Positions 1 through 10,596 of a stretch of DNA of 64,000 nt are shown here, one piece after another (within the stretch, counting starts at the first letter, position 1; each line of letters begins with the position of its first letter). A model generated the notes under the pieces. The model did not search any database. It had not been told where the DNA came from and saw nothing but the letters and a program-made list of their open reading frames with translations. Origin of the DNA: Tetracladium setigerum (Eukaryota; Ascomycota; Leotiomycetes; Helotiales); assembly GCA_031472005.1 (NCBI GenBank), contig PZJY01000008.1:186001-250000 (forward strand), given 5' to 3'. The position numbers and the translations under genes are program-made.

Positions 1-3000
1 GCTTCCTTCAACTGATGACCGAAGTAATCAGCTGCAGTATTCTCCTCGTCAAAGCGGAATGGTGTGCTGTCTTGCGCAAGTCCGTGAAGAGCACCGGATT
101 TTCCGGCGAGTGACTCGATGAACATGCCGATTGTCATACGAGAGGGGAAAGCGTGGGGATTGATGATTGTATCTGGTTGGATGCCCGACTCGGTAAAAGG
201 CATGTCGACGCTGGGCCATTTCTGAGAAGCAACACCCTTTTGACCGTGTCGAGATGAGAATTTATCACCGATGACTGGTGAACGTGGGACTCGAAGCTTG
301 ACGGAGATCGCTTGGCATGGATATGTACCGAGTTCGTGACCGATGAGTCTAACTTCATCTACGAATGCTTGTTCACTGTCCTTGTATTTCTCGTAGTGAG
401 TGATTCCGTCGAGGTTCACAAGTTGATTCGCAGCATTTCGGGAGACGGTGTGCCATGCACAGATTTGGTCGCCTTCAACTAGCAATCGACCAACGAATGG
501 GAGACCGTCAGTGTCAATCTTACCTTGGATTTCTGCTGAAATCTCGGTTCCTGGTGCGAAGCCGAAGATCTTTTTAACATTCTTGGTGGATCTCGCCTTG
601 TCGCCACCTTCTTCGAGCTCAATCTTTTTGACTTTGTACACTGTCCCGTGACCGAATCCACGTTCGTGGGATGATTTGTTGATTATCATAGCGTCGTCCA
701 TGTCGTAGCCGGTGTATGAGATGACGGCAACAACCGAATTCATTCCATTAGGGAAGTTGTCAAAGCCATAATCGTTGTGGAGGTTGGATCGCGAGATAGG
801 GGTCTGTCCGGTTTGAAGACGATAGCTCTTGTTGTCGGTTCTGTAACGTGTTGCCGTTCCTGGCGTGCCCATAGATTGTTTACCCATCTGGCATTGGTAC
901 ATGTTACGCGGGGATTGATTGAAGTCGGAGAAAGGAGTCATGTTGGCGAGGATGGAGAAGATGTTGGTGGGGTCAAATTCAACGTGCGTTGATTCTCCAG
1001 ACTCAATTTCAGGCTCAGTCACCGCAATCGACATGAAAGGTTGTTCTTGTGGACCCACGAGATCTTCTTGGTCGAGTGGCAAGTACTTGACAGGTCGAAT
1101 CATTCGGGACGGAGCAGCAGACATGTAGATGCCAGGATACTGACCACCACGAGAAGCAGGGACATAACCAATCTCCAACTCTTTGGGAACACCATGCGAC
1201 CCTTCAACTTTCCAGTAACGAAGCGTGTCAGCAATTGATATTGATTGTTTTGGTGTGCACCATCCCAGAATCTTGCCGTCCAGCATCACCACCACACTTT
1301 CTGCGGTTGACGAAGAGCCGGTACTGACAACTCCGAGGTTTGCGACAAGTCGAGGAATGGCGGATACGTTGCAGGATTTTGTCAAAATGATACACTTGTG
1401 AGCAAGATGGTTCAGCAAGCCACAAGGACTTCCATCGGGCGTGTGAACTGGACACAAGAAACCCCAACTCTCGGGTAGCAATTTTCGGACCGTGGTAGTT
1501 TTGAGCTGGGCGAAGAAACTACCACGATGGACCATACGGAAATGACTGATGAAACGTAAAAAGTTGATCTTTTCCGCGACAACTGTGAATCCAGAGACCT
1601 GTTGAAGATCGAGACCTGTAGGACTGACAAGGTTACCAGTCGACATGAAATACTCCAAGGCTCCTCCAATGACCGTGTTTGTCTTTGCAAAGATCTTGGT
1701 AGGGAAAACTTTTGCAAATTCTGGAGAGGTAAAGGTAAGCTCAGGCGCCTTTCGAAGGTGATCACGGAGAGCCATCCGAAGACTGGTAGAAAGCCAATCA
1801 TCTAGTCGTTCCTTGAGAATCATGCCGTAGAGGAATCCACCCAGCAGAATTTCCTGGTTAGAAACCGCATCGGGGTTGTCGACGGCGCATTCTCCAGCCA
1901 CCAGGGCGTATAGTTTTCTCGTCATGAAAAGTAGCATCTTGAACTTTGCCTGATCATCCTTCTCCTTCACATCAACATTTCCCAAGTGAACTAAAACTAC
2001 CTTTCGGAGGAACTCTGTACCGCAGTCGAGATCTGTCATGGTCTCTGGAACTCCAAGAACAACACGGAACTTGCTGCCAAGATATGCTCTAGTCTGGTCT
2101 CTGGTGTATAGGCCATATGCCTTGTATGTTCGAAGAAGCAGCTCCAGACGATCCGTCAAGAAGGTATTCTTCGCTCCTTCTGAGCCGGCAGAGCCGACTA
2201 TACCCTCGAATATCTCTCGGTCGTTTGTCTCGACAAGGGCCTTCAAAATCATCATAACTGGAACCAAGAATTCGTTCTTTCGCCACGAGAATCGGAAAGT
2301 CACATTTCCATCGGTGAGGTAGTGGAGAACATTGGTTTGCGAGGTTTGATCTGGTCGTACGGATCGGATGAGCATTCCGTATTTTGAATATGTTGGACCT
2401 CTGCCCTGGAAGGATGGTCGCTCGATAGCCATTGGGAAATTTCTTCGATTGACGAGCAGTAAACGGATGAGTTTTTCGATTCCGTTCACGATGAAGTAGC
2501 CTCCTAGTTCCTCAGACTCCTCTTTCCGCTGAACCAATTCGGCGGGGGTGTTGTTTTCGAGGTGACATCGATTGGACTGTTCAAATTAGCACTGAATTAG
2601 ATGTGGGTTACGTAGAAATATTCACCATTAGCATGATAGGTACGGCTCCTAGGAATTGAAGAAACGTCTGAGGATCGCCATCATTTATCCTGTATTCAAC
2701 GGTTGCCGACAACTTTCCACGATATGTTGAATGTCGCTCTCTGCATTCTGCAGGGAAGATCTTTCGATTGTATAGATCCGTAAACTTGTTCTGATCCGGC
2801 AACTTCGTCTTCTCCAAGAAGACTTCCTTGATGCGAACATGCAACTGATTCTTGCCGGCTGGGCCAGCTCTCTCGTCGCCATCTAGGAATGTTTTGGTCC
2901 CGATATCTTTCAGAGCATGCGAGATTAAGCCTCCCTCTTCGAATACGGCGTTGAATGATTCAATATGAGGAGCAATGGCTTGGGAGAGGAGCGGGTATGC

Positions 3001-3150
3001 GGAGCGGTCGGTGGGAGGATTTCGGAAGAGATTTTCTCGACGAAGGGTATCGAATTCGTGTGACCAAGTGGTCTGGGTTCCGGAAGCTGCAGATTTTCCC
3101 GACTTTTTCGACTTAGTCGTCGCCGGACGGAGAGGGACAGTGGAAGGCAT
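1..3150 (-). CDS. RPA135: DNA-directed RNA polymerase I second-largest subunit RPA135, partial (3' end outside window)
   Basis: Second-largest, catalytic-core subunit of nucleolar RNA polymerase I, which transcribes the 35S rRNA precursor. Exon 1 is 2626-3150 (175 codons, start ATG at 3148-3150). A 49-bp GT-AG intron lies at 2577-2625, and exon 2 runs from 2576 to the window edge, about 858 codons without a stop. I identified it by alignment from memory with yeast Rpa135: the N-terminal block around FNPP/SAYPLL, the YRGKL motif, SNRCHL directly after the intron, and near the edge the block SLAGKSGALHGLAQDSTPF. Yeast Rpa135 has about 1200 residues, so roughly 170-200 residues are missing at the C-terminus. 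An upstream in-frame ATG near 3222 exists, but the Lys/Ser-rich start at 3150 fits the family better. It is divergent from ARL8. Confidence 0.95.
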
Positions 3151-3438
3151 TGTGATAGCTTGAGTTGGGAGAAGGGCGGGAGTGGAGGATGTGTGGAGGA
3201 GGCAGGAGGAGAGAGGCTCCAATGCCAGCTATGGCACAGATAATGGGCGTGCTTATAATTGCAACATACGAAACAGCTGTAATTGAAGGGAGGAGTCGAG
3301 GAGAGAGAGAAGAAATCAGGTTGTTGTGGAGGGGAATGAGAATGGGAATTTGAAGTTCCCCGTTCGATAGTACGTACAGTAGATAGATGAAGCTGCTGCC
3401 GAAGAAACTAAACTTTTTTTCCATCCGAATCTTATCAG

Positions 3439-3447
3439 TCACGTGCG
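3439..3447 (+). promoter_or_regulatory. E-box type GTCACGTGC upstream of RPA135
   Basis: Palindromic core CACGTG at 3440-3445, flanked by GT and C. The same nonamer stands at 14948 and 39331. In fungi CACGTG is the site of bHLH factors such as Cbf1. Regulation of RPA135 by it is an inference from position. Confidence 0.45.
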
Positions 3448-3578
3448 AACATCTTATCGGCGCGCCAAGATAGCGGGAAGGGTCGATGTGATTGATGTCT
3501 CGTCATTTCTGATATTGCAAGTCAATCAATCGATCACTCAATCAATTCTTTCTTCTTTCGCTTTTCTTGCTTGGGTTC

Positions 3579-3617
<39 letters not shown>

Positions 3618-3618
3618 T
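3579..3618 (+). repeat. CTTT tetranucleotide microsatellite
   Basis: About ten head-to-tail copies of CTTT, read directly from the sequence, in the RPA135-ARL8 intergenic region. Confidence 0.95.
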
Positions 3619-5043
3619 TTATGCGCCAATATTTGCCTCTTTTCATCTCCATGTCCTGATAACAGAATAGTAGTCCTATCTCTGCTTTTCCCACCTTTCA
3701 ATACCGACACCCGCCATCCCTCCATCTCTCGAACTGACTGACTGCCCCTCCGTGGCCCAAACGGCTTTCTTTCCACCACCACCAACCACGTACATCTCAC
3801 TCCTCCGTGCTTCTGCAGCGGCCAAGTATATCCGAGTATATCCTCAACTGCTCCTGCTGTACCACCTACCTACACACCTAGGTAGACAGACACTACTGCA
3901 ACTGCAAACTGCAGACTGCAGCTTGCCTCTTCCCGCAACGACCGTGAGTGCGGCCTGCAGCACACTCACTGCACACTGCACACTCCATCTTCTTTGCGCG
4001 CTTGTTTTTTGTCTTGTGCTCTCTCCTGCCACACACCCACATCCACACCCACCCTAATTACATACCCCCATCCCCGTCCCCGTTCGTTCTTCTACTCTAT
4101 TATTCCCCCTCTCTCAAAAGGCCGACCAACCAAGATCTTCCCCATCTTCACTTCCCTCCAATCCCTTTGCGCGCGCAGAAGAGACCGACCAGCCAATTTG
4201 CTTCATTATTGACCATCCATTCATCTGCACTCGCCGCCTACCATTTCACTATTCGACAGAACAGAACAAACCCGAAGTCGACCAGGACGAGTACACGCCG
4301 ACCGCCCTACCGCCGCCGCCCATCTTCCCGCTGCTCGTGGTGCTGCTGCTGCAAGCTTCCCCTCTCCCGAACACCCCCAAACTTTGCTGGCGGCGTGCAT
4401 TTCATTTTCTATCCATCCCATCCCATCCCATCATTATTCCAGGGCCCGTCATCCCATTATTCCCCTCCCCCAAAGCGCAAAAGGTCCTGCCTGCTGCAGC
4501 TTCTCGATCATCACACATCCAGCGAGGGACGAATAGTAGCCACAAGGCAACTGCACTTCACTATTATTTGGGACTACTGCTGCTTGCTTGCTTCTCTCTA
4601 GCTCAGCGTGGTTGGGCATCATTCTCATTATCATCTTGCACATTTTGCGATTAATCAGGCTTCGCTATTGTTTTCTGCTCTTCTGTTCGGAGCTACCACC
4701 TATTCTTTGCTTGGACGTCAAGTCGGGTGTCAGGTAGCTAGCTGGTGTGCTCCCCCCGAACAACCCCATCACTGAATTTACCATCCACCGCCCTTACTTC
4801 CACCCGCGCCCGGCGACAAAGGCAAACGACGAAACTTCACATATACTTCAGCTTCTACCGTACGCAGTGCAATATCCAGCTATCTGCTATCATCTGCGCC
4901 ATCTGCCGTCTTCTCTGGAGCTCGTCAATCTACCCTGCGCGCAAACAGCCTCGTGGCAATCCATCCCAAGCACCCTCGTGAATCCCCAACGTGCTATCAG
5001 TCAAACCATACAATATACAGAGAGGACTTGCGACAGTGCAAAC

Positions 5044-5864
5044 ATGGCAGGCATTTTTAAGAAGGTGTACGACTGGCTGTTGAGGCTGTTCTGGTGAGTT
5101 GCTACTCCTCCAGCGAAAGCACTGCGTTGCGCTTGCAAGCTCGACTTCCATCCGCCCGTCCAAACGACTTCGTTCAAGAAAAGCTGACCTGGGAATCCTC
5201 AACTTCAAGGGCCACCGAGATGGATATTACCATGATCGGCCTACAGAATGCGGGCAAAACCTCGTTATTGAGGGTTCTGGCGGTAAGCCGTCCCCGCTTT
5301 CTCTTGCAATTCCCACAACTAACACTGGCTTCCAGGGTGGTGAATTTACACTCGAGTATGTCCTTCTTTCGTCCCACTCCCTCCTCTCGTCGACTTCCCT
5401 TGCCTTGATATCTCCTCTCGTGGGCGCATACTAACAGCTGCTGCCCCCTGTGAAGCTCCATCCCGACGGTTGGATTCAACATGAAGCGTGTACAAAAGGG
5501 ACATGTGACCTTGAAGTGTTGGGATCTCGGAGGACAGCCACGCTTTCGATCGATGTGGGAGCGATATTGCCGAGGCGTGAATGCCATCGTGTTCATCGTC
5601 GATTCGGCCGACGTGGATGCTCTACCCGTAGCCAGAGGCGAGCTCCATCTCCTGCTGGAGAAGCAGGTGCTCGAGGGCATTCCCTTGTTGGTACTGGGTA
5701 ACAAGTCCGATCTCGATGACAAGCTCTCGGTCGACGAGCTGATCGATGCGCTGGACCTCAAGAGCATCTCGCATCGTGAAGTGAGCTGCTACGGCATCAG
5801 CGCGAAGGAGGAGACCAACCTGGATGCCGTGCTGCAATGGCTCGTTGCTCGTTCCAGCAAGTAG
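5044..5864 (+). CDS. ARL8: ARL8-type small GTPase
   Basis: Arf-like GTPase of the ARL8 branch, which in animals sits on lysosomes and couples them to kinesin and tethering complexes; here it would act on vacuoles or endolysosomes. Four exons: 5044-5093, 5210-5282, 5336-5355 and 5456-5864, giving 183 aa (human ARL8B has 186). All introns are GT-AG; the third contains an ACTAAC branch site. Visible motifs: amphipathic N-terminus MAGIFKKVYDWLLRLFW with no N-myristoylation glycine at position 2 (as in ARL8), P-loop GLQNAGKT, switch I IPTVGFN, switch II WDLGGQPRFRSMWERYCRG (near identical to animal ARL8), NKSD and SAKE. Exon 3 is only 20 nt. The upstream leader is unusually long and pyrimidine-rich. 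Confidence 0.95.
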
Positions 5865-6490
5865 AGAGAGAGACAGAGAGACAGAGTGCGCAAGCAAGCC
5901 CAGGCCGGGTACGACCGAACGACCGAGATGACGATGAACGACTTGACGGAAAGACAAAATCTCCTTGAAGGTTTGCGAAAGCCGAACGAACAGCATGTTT
6001 TCAGATCCGAGCGGGAGCGATTTTGCGAAGTCCCTTCCCTTTTCCTTCTTCCCTTTGTCCTTCCTTGTCGGGTGGTGGTGGTTTGGATGATGATGAAAGG
6101 GCCTTTCTTTCCCTCTGCCTGGCTTTATTACCTTCCCCTACCTAAGCGCCATGTCCGCAACGACCGCGACGACTTTAATGACCTGTGTCCGTTCCTCAGC
6201 ATTGGTGGATGCCATTTGCTAGATTTATGTTTTTGGACTTCTTTTTCCTTTCTTATCTCCCTTTCTAGCATTCTCTCGAGCGATGGGAGGCGGTTTGAAT
6301 AGTTCGGGTGGGCCGTCGGGATCGGGCCGTGGTGGTGGAGGAGGAGGGGAGGGCCTGTTCCGTTGTATTGGCGAGGGAGAGGAGAGGGCATGGCTTGGTG
6401 TTGCTTGGATGGATTTTTTTGAGAGCGAAAGGGGAGAGAGAGACAGAGAGTTTGGGGGTCTGTAAAATAGTAGACCCGGAATATGATTGC

Positions 6491-6535
6491 ACTTACCAGT
6501 ACTTGCCAATACGTGCCATACTTGCCATACTTGCC
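6491..6535 (+). repeat. Imperfect tandem decamer (ACTTGCC-containing)
   Basis: Four to five imperfect copies of a unit of about 10 bp built on ACTTGCCA(A/T), seen directly. It lies about 650 bp past the ARL8 stop codon. Confidence 0.7.
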
Positions 6536-7630
6536 AGACACATGAAGTTTCGTTTCTGGGATCCTCCCGTCTCATGAATGTAGATAGAGAGCATTAATAG
6601 AGCAGCTCATCTGTGATCCATCCGTGAAAAAGGAAGTCGGCATCTGCTCAGCACTGGAAGCACTCACTCCCGGTCGGGGGAGGTCCAAGAGAGCATACAT
6701 GGTAGAGCTTTCGACTTCAGCCGCAAGTTCAAGTGAGAGGAGGGCGCACAGCGCAGAGATTGCGAAAAAGAAGATGGAGGGATATTGCGTAAGGGAATTG
6801 AATCACTCGCGAAAGAAAGAGAGGGAAAAAAAAGGGATTCAAAAGCATTATGTACCCCATCAACTTGAAAAGCGCATTCAACAAGACAAGCAGTGACAAC
6901 ACACACCCTCTCACGCTGCACGCAACGCAACGGCAAAACAACGCACAAACCATTTTTGATGCGCTGGCAAGTTTCGTCTCGAGATGACAGGGCATGGCAT
7001 CGGCAAGGGGGGGGGTGTCGGAGGGAAGATGATCCCTGTGTGTGTTGCAGCTCCTTTTTGGGGGGAAGTTGATTGGTTGTGGGATGGGGAGGGTCTCACT
7101 ACTGTTCTGGCAGGATGGATTGGAGATGGTTGTGGTTTTTGATTTTGGTTTCGGGGACCCTATTCTCTTGGGATTGGGAGGGAGTTGGGGAGGAGCACTG
7201 TAAGGGAGGGTGGTTTGGATGGAGTTTTGGAAGCGAAAGAAAGGTTGTGAGGGAGTAGTCATCAATCATACTCATAAGTAGTAGCAGAAGGAGAAGAAGA
7301 AGAAGGGGAGATTATTTAGAGTTGGATGATGACAATCGGTGGATGGTTTGAGACTGAGTTTTATTACAGTATGTAATCTTACCTACAGTTTGTACCTACA
7401 GTAGTAGTAGGTTTGGGTGAGTTTAGTTGAGGTAGGTACTGTAGTAGTTGTCAATAAGGTTTTGTGGGTTGTGGAATAATGGGGATAACGGGTTGGAGGA
7501 GCACAGTAGAGTACAGTAGCGACGGAGGAGAGAGAGCTTGCTCTTGATAGGACTAGCCGGGAATGTGTATATGTTATATGTTCCATACTACTTATCTATA
7601 CCTTATTATCTACAACATAGGGGAGAAAAG

Positions 7631-7654
7631 GAGAGAGAGAGTGTGTGTGTGTGT
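7631..7654 (+). repeat. GA/GT compound dinucleotide repeat
   Basis: About five GA units followed directly by seven GT units, intergenic. Confidence 0.9.
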
Positions 7655-8417
7655 ATGAAATAAAGATATCAAATATTTGTAAACAAAGAAAGGTTCAAGG
7701 AACTGTACATCATCTCACACCTCCAAGCCCCCAAGCGTTACGAAAGATAAAAGTCAAAGTGGAAAAAGCATGACAGATCACGCCCCCAAAAGGCCACGCA
7801 ATGGGCTCGAGAAGTTCCCATTATTCCCGTCCGTCTTTCTTCACTGCCACGCAGCAGGCGAATGTTTACTTTACGGTAGCTTCGCTTATTTCGTGGTGAA
7901 TGTGATTTCTAAGGTGTGAGGTGATTGTGCTGTGGTGGTGATTCCGGTACAGCCAGAGAGAGAGTGGAGGGAGGGGAGACCAGGTCGGATAGCTGACGGC
8001 AACCCGAGCAAACAGACAGTGGAGTGTGTGCACTGCACAGCCCCACTCCCAAGCCTTCTCGTCGTCACACCCTTCGCCGGAGCCCAGAGTCCAAGAAAGC
8101 TCTCTCTCAGTCTGTCGTTCGGCATCGGCATCTTCTGAACCATTTCCATTATTCATTAACCCTCCAATCCCAAGAGATCCCAAGAGAAGAAGACTCAAGA
8201 ACTTCAAAACTTCTTTCTTCTTTCTTCTTCATCTCCATCTTCTAATAACCACAAACAAACATCAATCTGTGCGCCGCCTTTGACATCTACGATCATTCTT
8301 CGTTGGTGACCATCAAAGGCGACTGACTGACTACGTCAAATATCAACTACCAACCTCCCCATCTTGTTGGTTCATTCCTTTGATCTCTCCACAACCACCA
8401 CCACAACCACCACAACA

Positions 8418-9120
8418 ATGCCAGCCATCATGGCAGAAACCGCCGCCTCCTCCAACCTCGCAAAGCGCCAATGCGATCGAATCTACAACGGCGTATGCTA
8501 CACCTACCAAAACTCGCGATGGAATGATTGGGGCCGATGGGTTGCGTTGGCCGTCATCGTCATTGGTATTCTAGTCGTTGCCTTTTTGTTTTCGTGAGTC
8601 TTCCCTCCTCCTTCCTTTCCTTCTTTCTTCATTAGATATCTATCTTTATCTGCCTCCATCATTCCCTCATTCCCTCCCTACCTACCCTACCCTACAAAAA
8701 ACAAACTTCTCTAACAACACTCACCTCAACAGATGCATCAACAACCGTCGCCGCCGCCGCCGCGGTCTCCAACCCATGTACGGCACCGGTTGGGTCCCCG
8801 CGCCCGCCTACAAACCTCCTCAACCCGGTCAACAAGGCTACTACGGTGGAGCCGCCCCTCCATACTCACCTCCTATCAATAACCAACACACCGGTAACAC
8901 CTTCAACAGCAATGATGGCTATTATGGACATCATGGACAACAGCAACAACAGTATGGTGGAAATCCCTATGGGGGACAACAGAGTGGGGTGGAGTTGCAG
9001 CCGCCGCAGAATTCGTATCAACCTCAGCAGCAGCAGCAGTATGGGAATAGAGGTGGGGAGAATGTTTATGAGGCTCCTTATGGAGCGCCGCCTGGGAAGG
9101 GGGATGGTGTTGTGAGGTAA
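8418..9120 (+). CDS. RCR-type single-pass membrane protein (chitin deposition / Congo red resistance family)
   Basis: Two exons, 8418-8593 and 8733-9120, with a 139-bp GT-AG intron; 187 aa. Residues 1-40 carry two Cys around the CDRIYNGVCY segment. Residues about 41-59 form one transmembrane helix (WVALAVIVIGILVVAFLFS). Directly after it comes a basic stop-transfer stretch, NNRRRRRR, and then a Pro/Gln/Tyr/Gly-rich cytosolic tail. This architecture is that of yeast Rcr1/Rcr2, membrane proteins of the ER and endosomes that influence chitin deposition and plasma-membrane protein sorting. Yeast Rcr proteins bind the Rsp5 ubiquitin ligase through PY motifs. The tail here has APPYSPP and EAPYGAPP but no strict PPxY, so that partner is uncertain. 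The intron splits the gene exactly behind the membrane helix. Confidence 0.8.
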
Positions 9121-10596
9121 AGGGTGCGAGATGAGGGGATTTGTGAGGATGGGGAGAGAAAGATATAGTAATGAGAATGGGAATGTGAATAGGAATAGGA
9201 ATAGGTGGAGAAATTAGGATGTGTCGGGATTAAACGGAAAGGACATAAATACGATTGATATTGTTTTAGGAAAGAAACGACTCGGGGTTAGTTGGTTGGT
9301 TGCGGAGCTGTTGAATAAGCTAGCTGGGCGTTGAGGCTGTCTTTTTTTTCGGTCTTTTTTTCTAGTCTTATTCGTTTTGTCAAATCGACACGATATGTTA
9401 TGCTGCAATGCTTTAATGATAAAATCCTACTATGTTTTTTTCTTTCCTTGTTGTGTAATGTGCTTTATGTTTATGTCATGGCTAAAGGGAAAGGTCGATA
9501 AAGTTTACCGACATATATAATATTTGATGATTTTTTATAGATAAATGTGAATACCCTCTCCTCCTCTTCTCTCTCTCTCTCTCTCACCCTCGTTCGCTCT
9601 TTCTTACGGTTGGAATAAGTGCTGGTTTGTTTTTGTATGTGTAGGTGTAGCTGTAAGTAAGTGTAAGTGACGGTTGAAATTATGGTAAAGAAAGATAATA
9701 ATAAACAGCGACAGCGAGGTGATCATATACACTTTGAAGCGAGGAGAGAAGTGTAGGTAGACATTAGACGCCAAACAGGGCTACCGAAAAGAAAGAAGCT
9801 TGATAATTTTCAACTACCCTACTATTATTGTAAAAACTGTGCATCATTCCAACAAAGTTTAATGTTGTGATATTTTTCAAGGTGGTGAAATTGTCAATAA
9901 CGTATCAAGGTGTAATACTCTAGATGCAAAAATTAAAGGAAAAGGAAGAGGAAATGATAAAGAAAAGACGAGTATTGCGAATATGAAAATTAGGAAAGTC
10001 GAATTTTTTTTCCATGTTGGGTAGGTATGTGAGGTTGGAGTTAACCCAAGTAAATATTATATTTAACGTCTATATATATATATCGTAATATACATATGTA
10101 CTAGGGACGAAATAAAGTTTAAATAAAAAAAATCCATATAAAGATATTAAAACTAATACTAAAAGTCTCAGCCAGCTCGCTTAATTTATTTACTCACTAG
10201 CTCGTATTGGAAACGATGTTATTTCATTACACGCCGGATGAAAGTATGCTTCTTTCTCTTTCTCGCTCACAATAATATTCTCTCTTCTAGAGAAGTTGTG
10301 TAGTATGCAGAAGAAAGGGGAGAAGGAAGATCACAGATAATTTTGGAGGTTTTCATTTTTTTTTCTTCATATATCATTCGAAGAAGTCCAACGATTAATT
10401 TGTCCATATCACAACCCTGATGAACCTATACCTACCTCGCTATATATAGATAACTATAACAGACGGCTAGACTCGCGAGGTCAAGCATATCATCCTTCTA
10501 GTCCTCCTGCTCTTCTACTAATCTCCAATCTCCAGATTTCAAGTCTGACGGATGTCTGGCCATGACTTTCATGTTATTGACAACAGACGGCTTCGG
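9121..10596. other. Intergenic, AT-rich 3' flank region
   Basis: About 1.5 kb between the RCR gene (+) and the convergent repeat protein (-). It is AT-rich with runs such as TATATATATA near 10075 and a TC repeat at about 9568-9585. I see no coding signal and no RNA gene. It probably contains the two 3' UTRs. Confidence 0.5.

Larger units (their letters stand above)
3151..5043. other. Intergenic region / divergent promoter RPA135-ARL8, pyrimidine-rich leader of ARL8
   Basis: About 1.9 kb between two divergent genes. A CACGTG box within GTCACGTGC lies at 3440-3445, about 290 bp upstream of the RPA135 start. A CTTT microsatellite follows at 3579-3618. From about 3660 to 5040 the + strand is strongly C/T-rich (CCCATCCC, CCACCACC and similar), so several frames stay open for up to 217 codons. 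Their products are Pro/Ser/His-rich and have no recognisable domain, so I read this as a long 5' UTR and promoter of ARL8 and not as genes. Confidence 0.6.
5865..8417. other. Intergenic, 2.55 kb, no supported gene
   Basis: Downstream of ARL8 and upstream of the RCR gene. It holds a short tandem array of ACTTGCC-like decamers at 6491-6535, a GA-GT dinucleotide tract at 7631-7654, and purine-rich stretches on the + strand (6280-6460, 7000-7260) that keep minus-strand frames open without any recognisable domain. The last about 400 bp before 8418 are CT-rich and probably carry the 5' UTR of the RCR gene. I see no tRNA or repeat element. Confidence 0.5.

Noticed and set aside
3948..4601. 217-codon open frame in the ARL8 upstream region
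   Set aside because: Pyrimidine-rich DNA keeps three frames open here; the product is Pro/Ser/His-rich without domain, and it overlaps other equally open frames.
6625..7265. Minus-strand frames up to 178 codons downstream of ARL8
   Set aside because: Purine-rich + strand bias; products are Pro/Ser-rich and overlap in several frames.
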